DNA of 12,417 bases from JAWXCM01 sp034408745 (GCA_034408745.1 JAWXCM010000228.1:1-12417); one strand, 5' to 3'. Shown: positions 1-8,639, numbered from the stretch's first letter. The notes: generated by a model from the sequence alone, not told the origin. Translations and numbers: made by a program.

Positions 1-2
1 CG

Positions 3-551
3 CCTGGGGAACTGCCCCGGCTGCTGGAAACCGCCATGTCCGCGCGCCCCGACCTGCGCGCCGCGGAACTGGCCATCGGAACCGCTACCCTCCGCGCCAA
101 ATGGGAGAAGACCCGCTTCTACTGGCTGAGTGCCCAACTCGCTGCCAAGGAGGTGAGCCCGAACGGCGTGCTCGGCGGGCCCGGCCTCAGTGCCGAAATC
201 CCCATTTTCAACCGGAATCAGGGTCTCATCGCCCGGGCCACGGCTGAGATTGAATCCGCCTCCCGCCAGTACCTCGCCCTGAAGCAGCGCGCCGCGTTTG
301 AGGTCGCCGACGCTCTCCGCCAGATGCTCCAGGCTCAGGATGCCCTCCGCCGTCTGCGCGAGGACGTCCTGCCCCCGCTGGCCCGGGGGGCCGCCCTCGC
401 CGAAGATCAGTACCGCAAAGGCGACGTCTCATACCTCTTCGTGCTCGAACAGACGCGGGGACTGCTCGACGCCAACGCCCGCATCCTTGACGCCGAAGCG
501 GCCATCCGCCGCGCGGAAGCCCAACTTGAACGGAGTACCGGATCCAGATGA
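3..551 (+). CDS. TolC-family outer-membrane efflux protein, C-terminal part (5' end outside window)
   Basis: This is the C-terminal part of an outer-membrane channel protein that would serve as the exit duct of the RND efflux system encoded just downstream. The reading frame is open from base 3, so the ATG at 36 is internal and the real start lies before the window. Visible family traits are the 'ARPDLRAAELAI' segment, typical of the start of a TolC repeat, a short 'IPIFNRNQG' beta-strand stretch, and long Ala/Arg/Leu/Glu-rich heptad-like helices to the end. The closing 'Y..GDVSYLFVLEQTRGLLDA' segment is the usual TolC helix. The stop TGA at 549-551 overlaps the ATG of the adaptor gene (ATGA), indicating translational coupling. 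The family is clear; the substrate cannot be told from this part. Confidence 0.88.
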   Translation, partial: PGELPRLLETAMSARPDLRAAELAIGTATLRAKWEKTRFYWLSAQLAAKEVSPNGVLGGPGLSAEIPIFNRNQGLIARATAEIESASRQYLALKQRAAFEVADALRQMLQAQDALRRLREDVLPPLARGAALAEDQYRKGDVSYLFVLEQTRGLLDANARILDAEAAIRRAEAQLERSTGSR

Positions 552-1738
552 AGTCCGCAGCCGCCATCGTCCCCGCGCTGCTTGCAGCCGCGCTGCTGCA
601 ATCCGGCTGTGGCTCAAAGGCATCCGGCGACGCGAAATCGCCGCCTCCCGCCGCGAAGGTGGAGAACCGGGTAAAGGAAACGGACCTCACCAAAGTCACG
701 CTTTCTCCCGAGGCAGCCAAACGTCTCGGCATTGAACTTGCTGAGGCCATTGAGAGCCACGAAGCCGCCTTCGCCACCATTGCCGGCGAAATCCTGCTCA
801 TCCCTGGCAAGGCCCTTATGCTTGCTTCACCCGTCGCCGGGACCGTCCATCTGCTCCAGCCTCAGCTCAGCGTCGGCCACAACGTCCGCCAGGCCGACCC
901 CGTCTTTCGCATCACCCCCCTGGTGGGCGCGCAACGAGACCTGCGCATCACCTGGGAGGCCGACCTCCGCACCGCCAAAGCGCGCCTCGACAACGCCTCG
1001 CTTCAACTGGAGCGCGCGCGGCAACTGGTGAAGGACCTTGCCGGCAGCCAGCGCAACGTCGATGCCGCGGAGCAGGAGTTCGGCCAGGCAAAGGCCGCCC
1101 ACGAGGCCTCCGCCCAGCGCCTCCAGTGGCTTCAGGCTCACCCTTACGACGCCGATGTGGACCTCACGCTCAACGCGCCCGCCACCGGCGTCGTTCGCCA
1201 GCTGAACGTCTCGGACAATCAGCCCGTCTCCGCCGGCGCCGCTCTGCTGGAGGTTGCCGACCTTGGCCGCGTCTGGCTCCGCGTGCCCGTCTATGCGGGT
1301 GACTCCGCCCTGGCCTCCGCCGCCACCGTCAAAGTTCAGGACATCGGCGGAAAGGGCCCTACCCGCACCGCCACCCGCGTCGCCGCACCGCCCACCGCCG
1401 ACCCTCTTGCCGCCACCACCGACGTCTACTACGAACTGGCCAATGCCAATCTGGAGCTCAGCCCCGGACGCCGCATGAACGTTCTGCTGCCAGCCAGGCC
1501 GGTCGCCCGCAACGGTGTCCTCGTCCCCGCGTCGGCTCTCGTCTACGACATCCAGGGGGGAGCCTGGGTCTACGTGGCGGACCCCTCGCCCGCCAATACC
1601 TTCCATCGCCAGCGCGTGGAACTCGCCCAGACTTCGGGTGCCTCAGCGATCCTCTCCCGGGGCCTCGCACCGGGGGCGAAAGTCGTCATCGCCGGGGTCG
1701 CCGAGCTCTTCGGCACCGAGTTCGGAGCAGGGAAGTAG
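548..1738 (+). CDS. RND efflux periplasmic adaptor (membrane fusion protein, HlyD/CusB type)
   Basis: This 396-residue adaptor would link the inner-membrane RND pump to the TolC-like channel. An N-terminal hydrophobic segment (residues 4-17) is followed by Cys21 in 'LLQSGC'. That could be a lipobox, although position -3 is Gln rather than the usual Leu, so lipidation is likely but not certain. Further on are a barrel-sandwich (lipoyl-like) half near residues 88-110 ('ASPVAGTVHLLQPQLSVGHNV'), an alpha-helical hairpin (about 135-195, Arg/Gln/Ala-rich coiled coil), the second lipoyl half ('APATGVVRQLNVSDNQPVSAG', about 211-231), and a beta-barrel and membrane-proximal end. No His- or Met-rich metal-binding extension is visible. 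The start at 548 overlaps the upstream stop, and the pump ATG follows the stop by 3 nt, so this is a three-gene operon. Pfam HlyD_D23/HlyD_3 would be the expected hits. Confidence 0.9.
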   Translation: MKSAAAIVPALLAAALLQSGCGSKASGDAKSPPPAAKVENRVKETDLTKVTLSPEAAKRLGIELAEAIESHEAAFATIAGEILLIPGKALMLASPVAGTVHLLQPQLSVGHNVRQADPVFRITPLVGAQRDLRITWEADLRTAKARLDNASLQLERARQLVKDLAGSQRNVDAAEQEFGQAKAAHEASAQRLQWLQAHPYDADVDLTLNAPATGVVRQLNVSDNQPVSAGAALLEVADLGRVWLRVPVYAGDSALASAATVKVQDIGGKGPTRTATRVAAPPTADPLAATTDVYYELANANLELSPGRRMNVLLPARPVARNGVLVPASALVYDIQGGAWVYVADPSPANTFHRQRVELAQTSGASAILSRGLAPGAKVVIAGVAELFGTEFGAGK

Positions 1739-1741
1739 TCG

Positions 1742-4700
1742 ATGCGAGCACTCGTTTCCACCGCACTCCGCCTCCGCTGGGTCGTGCTGGCGCTGTCCGT
1801 CCTGATGCTTGTCGTCGGATACCAAATCATCCAGACCACGCCCCTCGACGTCTTCCCCGAATTCTCGCCCCTCCTGGTCGAGATTCAGACCGAAGCGCCC
1901 GGCCTCTCCACCATCGAAGTGGAGGCCCTTGTCTCCACCCCCATTGAGAACGCCGTGAACGGCGTCAGGGGACTGAAAACGCTCCGCTCGAAATCCGTCC
2001 TTGGCCTCTCTTCCGTGGTCCTCATCTTCGACGCCGACGCCGAACTCATGGCTTCCCGGCAACTGGTGCAGGAACGCCTGCTCACGCTCACCGGCCAGCT
2101 TCCGGCGCTCGCCCGGACGCCCGTCATCCTCTCTCCGCTCTCCTCCACCAGCCGCGTGCTGAAAATCGGTGTCTGGTCCAAAACCATGTCCCAGACCGAC
2201 ATGACCACGCTGGTCCGCTGGACCGTTCGGCCCCGCCTGATGTCCATCCCCGGCGTCGCCAACGTGGCCATCTGGGGCCAGCGCGACCGCCAGTTGCAGA
2301 TCCTCGTTGATCCGGACCGCCTGCGCGACTTCCGCCTTACCCTCGACGACATTATCCGCGTCACCCGCGATGCCACCATGCCGGCGGCCGGCGGCTTCGT
2401 GGAGACCGCCAATCAGCGCCTCTCCGTCACCCACGTTTCGGCCGTCCACACCCCCGCCGACCTCCGCCAGGTCCCCGTCGCGTTTCGCAACGGAGCCCCC
2501 CTCTTGCTCGGCAACGTCGCCGACGTCGTGGAAGGCCATCAGCCCCCCATCGGCGACGCCGTCATCAACGACGGTCCGGGCCTCCTCCTCATCGTCGAGA
2601 AGCAACTGGGAGCCAACACCCTCGACGTCACCCGCAACGTGGAGAAAGCGATCGAACAACTCCGGCCAGGCATGAAGGGCCTCGAGATGGACACCACCAT
2701 CTTCCGCCCCGCCACCTTCATTGAGATGTCCCTCGACAACCTGCGGACCGCCCTCCTGTGGGGCTGTCTGCTGGTCGTCATCATCCTCATTCTGTTCCTG
2801 TTCGAGTGGCGCACCGCCGTCATCAGCATCACCGCCATTCCGCTCTCTCTGATGACCGCCGCGCTCATTCTCTACTGGCGCGGGACCACCCTGAACACCA
2901 TGGTGATCGCCGGCCTGGCCATCGCCCTGGGAGAGGTAGTGGACGACGCCATCATCGACGTGGAGAACGTCCTGCGGCGCCTCCGCCTCAACGCCCTCCT
3001 GGCCACGCCCGAGCCCGCGTGGAAGGTCGTCCTTGAGGCCTCGCTGGAAGTCCGGAGCGCCGTCGTCTACGCTACCGTGATCGTGGTTCTCGTCTTCCTG
3101 CCGGTCTTCTTCCTCGACGGTCTGGCGGGAGCCTTCTTCCGGCCCCTGGCGCTCTCCTACGTACTCGCGGTATCCGCCTCTCTCGCCGTCGCGCTGATCG
3201 TCACCCCCGCTCTCGCGCTCATCCTTCTGCCCGGTGCCGGAAGCCATGCCGTCGAGCACCAGGACACCGCCTTCGTCCGCCTGCTGAAACGCGCCTACCG
3301 CGGTCTGTTGCCTCCACTGCTTGGGCGGCCCCTCTCCATTGTTGCCTCGCTCGCCGTCATTTTCGGAATCACCGGATTCGCGGTTACTCGACTGGGCGAA
3401 GAATTCCTGCCCCATTTCCAGGAATATGACTTCTTAATGCACTGGGTGGAAAAACCGGGCACTTCGCTGGACGCGATGCAGCGGATCACCGCGCGAGCCA
3501 GCCGCGAACTGCGCGCCATCCCTGGAGTCCGCAATTTCGGCTCACACATCGGACGCGCTGAGGTCGCCGATGAAGTGGTTGGTCCCAATTTCACCGAACT
3601 CTGGATCAGCCTCGACCCGAAGGTCGAATATGCCGCCACCGTCGCCAAAATTCAGGAAGTCGTGGACGGATATCCTGGCCTTTATCGCGACCTCCTCACC
3701 TATCTGAAGGAGCGCATTAAGGAGGTCCTCTCCGGGGGCAGCGGAGCCATCGTGGTCCGCCTGTATGGGCCCAACCTCGCCGTCCTCCGGACCAAAGCCG
3801 CCGAGATCGGCAGGACCATTGCCGATGTGCCCGGCATCGCCAATCTTCAGGTGGAACCGCAGGTGGAGGTCCCGCAGATCGAGATCCAGCTTCGACCCGA
3901 GGCGGCCTCCCGCTTTGGCCTCACGGCCGGCGATGTCCGGCGCTCCGCCATGACGCTGATTCGCGGCACCAAGGTTGGCGAAATCTACGAGGATCAGCGC
4001 ATCTTCGACGTGGCCGTCTGGAGCCCCGAGGCTCGCCGCCGGGATATCTCGTCCATCCGGCAACTTCTCATCGACGCACCCGGAGGCATCCCCGGCACAG
4101 CCAAAGTGCCGCTGGGCGACGTCGCCGACATCCGCATCGCTCCCACGCCGAATGTCATTCAGCATGAGAATGCCAGCCGTCGTATCGATGTGTCCTGCAA
4201 CGTGAAGGGCCGCGACCTGGGCAGCGTCGCCCGCGAGATTGAAACGAAGGTAAAGGGCATCCGCTTCGACCCCGGTTACCACCCGGAAATGCTGGGCGAG
4301 TACGCCGCCCGCCAAACCAGCCAGAATCGCCTGTTCAGCCTGGCCGCACTCTCCCTTGTCGGCATCCTGCTGGTGCTGTACACGGATTTCCGCTCGCTCC
4401 GGCTCACCAGCCTGGTCTTTGCGAGTCTGCCCTTCGCCCTGGTGGGCGGAGTCGGCGCGACGTTCCTCACCGGCGGCGTTCTCTCGCTCGGCTCACTGGT
4501 GGGATTCGTCACCGTGCTGGGCATTGCAGCCCGCAACGGGGTGATGCTGGTGAGTCACTACCGTCATCTGGAGGAGCAGGAGGGAGTCCCCTTCAGCCGG
4601 GACATGATCATTCGCGGCGCGGAGGAGCGCCTGGTGCCCATTCTGATGACGGCGGCCGCCACCGCGCTCGCCCTTCTGCCCATCGTCGTGGCGGGCAACA

Positions 4701-4819
4701 AACCTGGGCACGAAATTGAACACCCTATGGCCGTGGTGATTCTCGGAGGGCTCTTCACCTCCACGCTGCTGAACCTGTTTGTCATGCCCGCCCTTAGTCT
4801 GCGATGGGCGAAGAAGTGA
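1742..4819 (+). CDS. RND efflux pump, CusA/CzcA-type inner-membrane permease
   Basis: This 1025-residue proton-driven inner-membrane pump has the usual length for the RND superfamily. The first membrane helix (about 10-28) leads into 'TTPLDVFPEF' and 'EAPGLSTIEVEALVSTPIE', the signature of the heavy-metal (HME) branch. A large periplasmic part follows, then a cluster of helices from about residue 335. In TM4 the stretch 'GEVVDDAIIDVENVLRRL' carries Asp401-Asp402, aligned with the proton-relay Asp pair of AcrB, and Glu408. A second half repeats the fold and ends in 'GIAARNGVMLVSHY' and a last pair of helices. The DD-plus-D/E pattern differs from classical CzcA ('IIxDGAV-VEN'), so this is a variant HME-like clade. 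The substrate (Cu/Ag, Co/Zn/Cd or something else) cannot be fixed. The gene is intact over 3 kb, in contrast to the frameshifted genes to the right. Confidence 0.92.
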   Translation: MRALVSTALRLRWVVLALSVLMLVVGYQIIQTTPLDVFPEFSPLLVEIQTEAPGLSTIEVEALVSTPIENAVNGVRGLKTLRSKSVLGLSSVVLIFDADAELMASRQLVQERLLTLTGQLPALARTPVILSPLSSTSRVLKIGVWSKTMSQTDMTTLVRWTVRPRLMSIPGVANVAIWGQRDRQLQILVDPDRLRDFRLTLDDIIRVTRDATMPAAGGFVETANQRLSVTHVSAVHTPADLRQVPVAFRNGAPLLLGNVADVVEGHQPPIGDAVINDGPGLLLIVEKQLGANTLDVTRNVEKAIEQLRPGMKGLEMDTTIFRPATFIEMSLDNLRTALLWGCLLVVIILILFLFEWRTAVISITAIPLSLMTAALILYWRGTTLNTMVIAGLAIALGEVVDDAIIDVENVLRRLRLNALLATPEPAWKVVLEASLEVRSAVVYATVIVVLVFLPVFFLDGLAGAFFRPLALSYVLAVSASLAVALIVTPALALILLPGAGSHAVEHQDTAFVRLLKRAYRGLLPPLLGRPLSIVASLAVIFGITGFAVTRLGEEFLPHFQEYDFLMHWVEKPGTSLDAMQRITARASRELRAIPGVRNFGSHIGRAEVADEVVGPNFTELWISLDPKVEYAATVAKIQEVVDGYPGLYRDLLTYLKERIKEVLSGGSGAIVVRLYGPNLAVLRTKAAEIGRTIADVPGIANLQVEPQVEVPQIEIQLRPEAASRFGLTAGDVRRSAMTLIRGTKVGEIYEDQRIFDVAVWSPEARRRDISSIRQLLIDAPGGIPGTAKVPLGDVADIRIAPTPNVIQHENASRRIDVSCNVKGRDLGSVAREIETKVKGIRFDPGYHPEMLGEYAARQTSQNRLFSLAALSLVGILLVLYTDFRSLRLTSLVFASLPFALVGGVGATFLTGGVLSLGSLVGFVTVLGIAARNGVMLVSHYRHLEEQEGVPFSRDMIIRGAEERLVPILMTAAATALALLPIVVAGNKPGHEIEHPMAVVILGGLFTSTLLNLFVMPALSLRWAKK

Positions 4820-5142
4820 GGAACGACGCCAGCCTGTGGCATGGCGCGGGGTGGTCTCGACCCGGCTGTGGCCCAGCAGGACCTGAATCGCACGGGTGCC
4901 GGTTTCTCCCTCAAGCAGGTGTGTGGCTAAGCTGTGCGGCTGGCGTGATTTTCTTCCCGATTCCCGACATTCGGCTGGCGTCCTGGCACAACTGACAAAT
5001 GGTGCACGGCTGAATATGCGTGCCCTCTTTCGTGCCGGGGTCCTGGTGATCGCTGGGCTTCGGGATCTTCATCGGTAAAGCACGGTGCTTTTGCTGAAAC
5101 CGCTTGCTGACGCGCGCGGATCTGAAAGGTTATTTCGGAGAA
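4820..5142. other. Intergenic region between convergent operons
   Basis: These 323 bases lie between the end of the efflux operon and the end of the minus-strand operon. I see no supported gene. A short open frame from the ATG at 5016 ('MRALFRAGVLVIAGL') looks like the start of a small membrane protein but stops after 20 codons. The same DNA in a neighbouring frame continues as 'GIFIGKA', so a frameshifted remnant is possible but unproven. At 5077-5091 there is a small hairpin (AAAGCA-CGG-TGCTTT) ending in T residues on both strands. It could be a weak bidirectional terminator, which would suit the convergent arrangement. Confidence 0.4.
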
Positions 5143-5739
5143 TCATCGGGAAACGGTGACCGCGGACACACTGAAATTCAGAGTCATCTCGTCACGCGTG
5201 CCCACGGCGCCGAGAGCGGCGGTTGGGGGCTTGATGCCGAAGGACGACATGCTGAAGGTCACGGTTCCGGTGGCGGTCAGCCCATGGAGCGTTGCCAGCA
5301 GTTCCACCGGCTGAGTCCGGCCGCGGACCGTGAGCATACCCGGTACGCGATACTTGCCTGCCACACCATCGGGGCGGAAGCCCGACCAGGACTCAAAGCG
5401 GATTTCGGAGTGCCGGGCCGCATCCAGCACATCGGCGGAGCGGGTCAGTTGGGCAACCTTTATCTTGTCCTTGTCGCTAACCCAGGTGTCAAGAACGCGG
5501 AAGTCCGCGGTCTTCACCACCACCAGCAGGGAGGCTTTTCCGGGCTGGGCGGGGTCGAATCCCACCTGGCCCGAGACGGACCCGAAGGCGATGACATGCT
5601 TTTTTCCCCGCAGCAGGCCCGTTTTCTCCACCTCGGCGGTGACCGTACCGTTGATCGAGCCGGTGACGGCGGCGGTGTGCTGAGCGCCAGCCGGCGGAAT
5701 ACTCAGGGCGAGCAGGGTGAGTGCCATACGGAGTTTCAT
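5143..5739 (-). CDS. YceI-family periplasmic protein
   Basis: This 198-residue exported protein belongs to the YceI-like group, whose members form a lipocalin-like barrel that binds long isoprenoid or other amphiphilic lipids in the periplasm. The start at 5739 ('MKLRMALTLLALS') gives a clean signal peptide ending at Ala-Gly-Ala19 before Gln20. A longer frame upstream (to 5874) reads into the preceding gene and has no signal, so it is rejected. Visible YceI traits are 'VLDAARHSEIRFES' (104-117), 'GMLTVRGRTQPVEL' (134-147) and the closing 'FGIKPPTAALGAVGTRDEMTL' region (167-187). The gene starts 5 nt after the stop of the beta-barrel gene, without a strong Shine-Dalgarno, so it probably relies on translational coupling. 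It is the last of four genes whose products all carry export signals. The ligand is unknown. Confidence 0.85.
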   Translation of the reverse strand: MKLRMALTLLALSIPPAGAQHTAAVTGSINGTVTAEVEKTGLLRGKKHVIAFGSVSGQVGFDPAQPGKASLLVVVKTADFRVLDTWVSDKDKIKVAQLTRSADVLDAARHSEIRFESWSGFRPDGVAGKYRVPGMLTVRGRTQPVELLATLHGLTATGTVTFSMSSFGIKPPTAALGAVGTRDEMTLNFSVSAVTVSR

Positions 5740-5744
5740 GGGTG

Positions 5745-6335
5745 TCAGAACCTGAGGACGAACCCGCCGCCGAAGACGATGTTGTTCTGCCGGGAGCCCG
5801 AAGTGGGTACGTTGTAGACGGGCTTGCCTGTGTAGAAATCCCGGAGTTCCACCCGTACGCCGAGCCATTTCCAAAGAGACGCGTCAACTCCGGCGCCAGC
5901 GGCCACCACCCCGGTGTGGCTGAAGCGCGGTGCGGGATTTGGCGCGCCGGCGCCGTTCAGCAAACTGTGCTCGTGAAGCGCGTAACCGCCACCGGCGGAA
6001 AGCCACGGTCGAATGCGGGCAGCAGGCCGGAAGACGACGCGAATGCCCGGAGTGACGTAGAGGGTGGCGACATCCCGGGTTGCCCGCCGGTCTGTCGAGG
6101 TGACGAGGCGCTGAGGGTTAGCGAGGAAGTGGACCTCGGCGTACAGGGCCGCGAACGGACTGCTGACCAGCCGCAGGCCATAGTTGGCCTGAAGCGCGGT
6201 TCCCGTGCCGAGCTCCACAGCCCCGCTGTTGACGCGAGAGAAGCGCCCGAGGGTCAGCCCGATCTCGTGCCGCTGTGCAAAAAGAGCCGGCGCCGAAACG
6301 CCGGCCAGAAGGAGAAGCAAGATCTGTCGTTTCAT
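5745..6335 (-). CDS. Small outer-membrane beta-barrel protein
   Basis: This 196-residue protein begins with a signal peptide (1-20, cleavage after Ala-Leu-Phe-Ala before Gln21). It then shows alternating polar/hydrophobic strands with Gly and aromatic residues, for example 'HEIGLTLGRF', 'ALYAEVHFL', 'RPWLSAGGGYALHEH', 'HTGVVAAGAGVDASLWKWL' and 'GVRVELRDF'. It ends in 'GGGFVLRF', with the C-terminal Phe that the BAM machinery recognises. Length and pattern fit an 8-stranded OmpX/opacity-like barrel. The start at 6335 is preceded by CGGAG about 9 nt upstream (in 'TTCGGAGATTG' on the minus strand), 15 nt after the stop of the YHS gene. The function is unknown; by context it acts in the envelope together with the YHS and YceI proteins. 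Confidence 0.78.
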   Translation of the reverse strand: MKRQILLLLLAGVSAPALFAQRHEIGLTLGRFSRVNSGAVELGTGTALQANYGLRLVSSPFAALYAEVHFLANPQRLVTSTDRRATRDVATLYVTPGIRVVFRPAARIRPWLSAGGGYALHEHSLLNGAGAPNPAPRFSHTGVVAAGAGVDASLWKWLGVRVELRDFYTGKPVYNVPTSGSRQNNIVFGGGFVLRF

Positions 6336-6350
6336 TAAACAATCTCCGAA

Positions 6351-6875
6351 TTATTTTCTGAGTACTTTCCAATTCCCTGATGCCAGCTGCACCAGGGTGC
6401 GGTGATCACGTTCCCAACTGTCCATGACAGCCGGATTCTCGAAGAAATAAAGCCTTCCTGACACCAGCTTCCAGGCCCGTGGCGCAGGCCTGGCTGCCCG
6501 GCCCCGCGCCATGGCATAGGCGCACCAGCCCCCAAACTGAGGCAGGAATTTCCCGGGCTCGGCCTCGAAAGCGGCACGGCTTTTCTCCGAACGGAACAAA
6601 TAAGTGGCAGCGCCGTGTTTGGCTTCGATTCGGACGTCGCCCTTTGCCGGGCTGGGTGAATCGAAGAAGGAGACCGGATCAAGACCGTTCAGCGCATGCC
6701 CCTCGGCATCGCTCCATGTGGCTTCGACACTTTCCGCCTTCAGTGACTCCGGCTCCATCGTCCGGCGCCATTCGGCTTCGGTGAGGAGGTGGAGGCCTCC
6801 GTCGGCGGCCCCCAGTGCGGAACCGGCCGCCAGAATCGCGGCCAGAGTAAGCAGAATCCGTTGGCCTCGGGTCAT
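6351..6875 (-). CDS. Exported YHS-domain protein
   Basis: This 174-residue protein has an N-terminal signal-like helix (residues 7-23) and one YHS-type domain. The domain begins with 'ALNGLDPVSFF' (61-71), continues with 'HGAATYLFRSEKSRAAFEAEP' (87-107) and ends with 'KFLPQFGGWCAYAMARG' (109-125). The 'YLF-S-EN/K-AAFEA-P-KF-PQ-GG-CAYA' pattern is diagnostic of the exported YHS family, and Cys118 is the conserved cysteine. The C-terminal tail ('AWKLVSGRLYFFENPAVMDSW') matches the usual ending of these proteins. YHS domains occur in metal-handling proteins, so a metal or metal-ligand role is plausible but not shown. The ATG at 6875 follows directly on the frame-corrected stop of the upstream gene (TAAATG), so the two are probably translationally coupled. 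Confidence 0.88.
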   Translation of the reverse strand: MTRGQRILLTLAAILAAGSALGAADGGLHLLTEAEWRRTMEPESLKAESVEATWSDAEGHALNGLDPVSFFDSPSPAKGDVRIEAKHGAATYLFRSEKSRAAFEAEPGKFLPQFGGWCAYAMARGRAARPAPRAWKLVSGRLYFFENPAVMDSWERDHRTLVQLASGNWKVLRK

Positions 6876-7992
6876 TTAGAGGAACCGGAACACGATGGGG
6901 TAGTTGATGATGATTCCGGTGGAGCCATACTTCTCCCCGCCCGGTCCGGTACTGGTTCATGAGGGCGCTCTCGGTCCACGCTCCCCGGTTGAGATCCCAA
7001 AGGGGGCTGTAGTCGTTGGCGATGGTGGGGATGCCGCCGAGGACATTCATGGGAGCGCACCCATCCAGCAACGCGCTGTCAAAGCCCTGACGCTGGGGAT
7101 TGTTGCAGCTGCGGGGGCCATTGATGAAGGCGAAAATGCGTTCCACCGCGCTAAAGGCGGAGTCGTCGGCTCCGACCGCGATATCAACCAGCCCCGGAGC
7201 CAGCTTGGCGCCTTCCATCGCCGCGGCGAGGCCGGCGGAGGCGTCGGTGCTGAGGTAAAGTACGGGCCGCGCGAAGCTGAAGCCAGGCGTCAACGCGAGA
7301 GTATCGGTTCCGGCACGGGGGTCGATACGAACGACCTTGTCGTGAACCACCGAGTAGTCAGTGCTTCCGTTGACCATGTTCAGCCGGGTATTCAGCGCAT
7401 CGAACGCGATCATGGGAGCGTTGTAACCGTGACCACCGGCGTTGGCGATCCGCACCAGCGGGGTATACGAATTGTCGCCCCGCGAACCTGGTTCGGTGAC
7501 CGTCGGCGGAAAGAGCGCGGATGCCGGGCCAGCCACTACACGCCGCACCGGGGTGAAATCCACCGTGCCGGATTCGAATACCAGCACTCCGCCCTTCTCC
7601 AGCGTTCCCAGGCGGACGCCGCGGCCCACGGCGGCGAAGTTCAGCCTGGGCGAGAAATTGATGCCGAGCGCTCGGGCATTGCCCTCATCCGTAGTGTCAG
7701 TGAGGATGTACCAGACGGCCCGCCCGTCCCGCATGCGGCCCTTGTAGAGGGGCATGGTGATGGTTCCTGCGGGGGCATCGAGAACGCCCGCCGTGATCAA
7801 CTGCAGCGGGCCTGCGAGTCTGGGGTCCACCGTTGAGAGCGGTGGAGCGAAGTAAGGCGCAGGGACACCCGCGCCCACTGAGGGGGACGCGGGATTGATG
7901 GCGCAGCCCGGCCCGGAGGTCTGGGCGTGAAGCGTAGTCAGCGAAACGGCCGCGAAAAGCACGGGCGGCAAGAGCCGAAGCATTCTATTCAT
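6876..7992 (-). CDS. Secreted protein of unknown function with a one-base frameshift near its 3' end
   Basis: The start at 7992 gives a signal peptide (cleavage near His-Ala-Gln24) and an exported protein I do not recognise by name. It contains 'MPLYKGRMRDGRAVWYILTD' (80-99), 'ALGINFSPRLNFA' (108-120), a 'GTVDFTPVRRVVAGP' stretch (142-156) and three Cys residues after the signal (30, 297, 312). In the raw frame the protein would run 437 residues to 6679 with an Arg/Pro-rich nonsense tail antisense-free but out of frame over the YHS gene. Removing one G from the GGGG run (plus-strand CCCC at 6935-6938) instead gives 371 residues ending 'EKYGSTGIIINYPIVFRFL', a natural beta-strand end, with TAA at 6878-6876 abutting the YHS ATG. 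The raw sequence is therefore frameshifted by mutation or sequencing error. No strong ribosome binding site is seen before 7992; the ATG at 7983 is an alternative start. This is the first gene of the four-gene exported operon. Confidence 0.7.
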
Positions 7993-8199
7993 GATTTTTC
8001 GTCATGGTCTGGTGACACAATCGAATCTGGAGAACCAGCGGCGCCATGCCAGCCTCGAAATGAACGTCGCGACAACTTTGAAAATCCCCCCGCTTCCGGA
8101 GGAGTTTTTTTTCGGGCTCCTTTCTTTGGCGGATTTCCACTGCTTCCACGACCTGATCTGACGAGGCCAGAAGATTCGCAGCGATTGCAGTCATCAGCG

Positions 8200-8639
8200 G
8201 AACAGGTCGAACAGGCTGGAGGCGGCCTTACGGCAGACGCCGTCCTGGCAGGTGAGGAGCGTCTGGGGTCATGGAGCGGCACGGTGCCGCTGCAAGCCTG
8301 GCTGATGGGCATCGCGCGCCACAAGGTACAGGATCACTGCCGTGCTCGACTGCGGGACCGCAGTGCTGGGAAGATTTGGAAGAAAAGCCACGGGACAGCG
8401 GAATGGCCGGTCTGGAGGTGGCGCTGGACCAGCAGCGCAGCTCGGCGCGGGCAATGGCGCTGATCGGTGAGTTGCCGGAGGTGTCCCGGCTGGTTCTTCT
8501 GTGGCGCTACTGGGACCGCCTGAGCACGCGCGACATCGCGGCGCAGACAGGCCGGACGGCGAAGGCAGTGGAACGCCTGCTGGCCTGAGTGCGGGAGCAG
8601 TTCAGGTCAAGGTGGCTGGTGGGAGATGGCGGCCAATGA
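8200..8639 (+). pseudogene. ECF-like sigma-70 factor, disrupted by a frameshift and an in-frame stop
   Basis: Two pieces of one sigma factor lie in adjacent frames. Piece one (frame of 8200, to about 8370) carries the end of region 2: 'PLQAWLMGIARHKVQDHCRA', the 'WL-IARnk-rDh-R' helix of ECF sigma factors. Piece two (frame of 8271, to 8588) carries region 4: 'ALIGELPEVSRLVLLWRYWD', then 'STRDIAAQTGRTAKAVERLL', a helix-turn-helix for -35 recognition. One extra G in the GGG at 8368-8370 joins them smoothly ('RDRSAGEDLEEKP'). Piece two stops at TGA 8586-8588, but the frame continues as 'VREQFRSRWLVGDGGQ' to a TGA at 8637-8639 that overlaps the next gene's ATG. A CGA-to-TGA change would explain this. 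No credible N-terminus is visible upstream, so the left limit is approximate. The gene is probably inactive unless these are sequence errors. Confidence 0.72.

Noticed and set aside
1643..3415. 590-codon minus-strand open frame
   Set aside because: It lies antisense to the RND pump, and its Gly/Glu/Asp/His-rich composition is typical of a GC-rich shadow frame. It has no domain pattern.
5104..5817. 237-codon plus-strand open frame
   Set aside because: Antisense to the YceI-like gene, which has a signal peptide and family motifs; this frame has neither.
6904..7836. 310-codon plus-strand open frame
   Set aside because: Shadow of the minus-strand secreted protein; no recognisable features and no ribosome binding site.
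8101..8120. T8 run after a weak CTTC-CGGA-GGAG stem as a terminator
   Set aside because: The stem is only 4 bp with one wobble pair, and no plus-strand gene precedes it.
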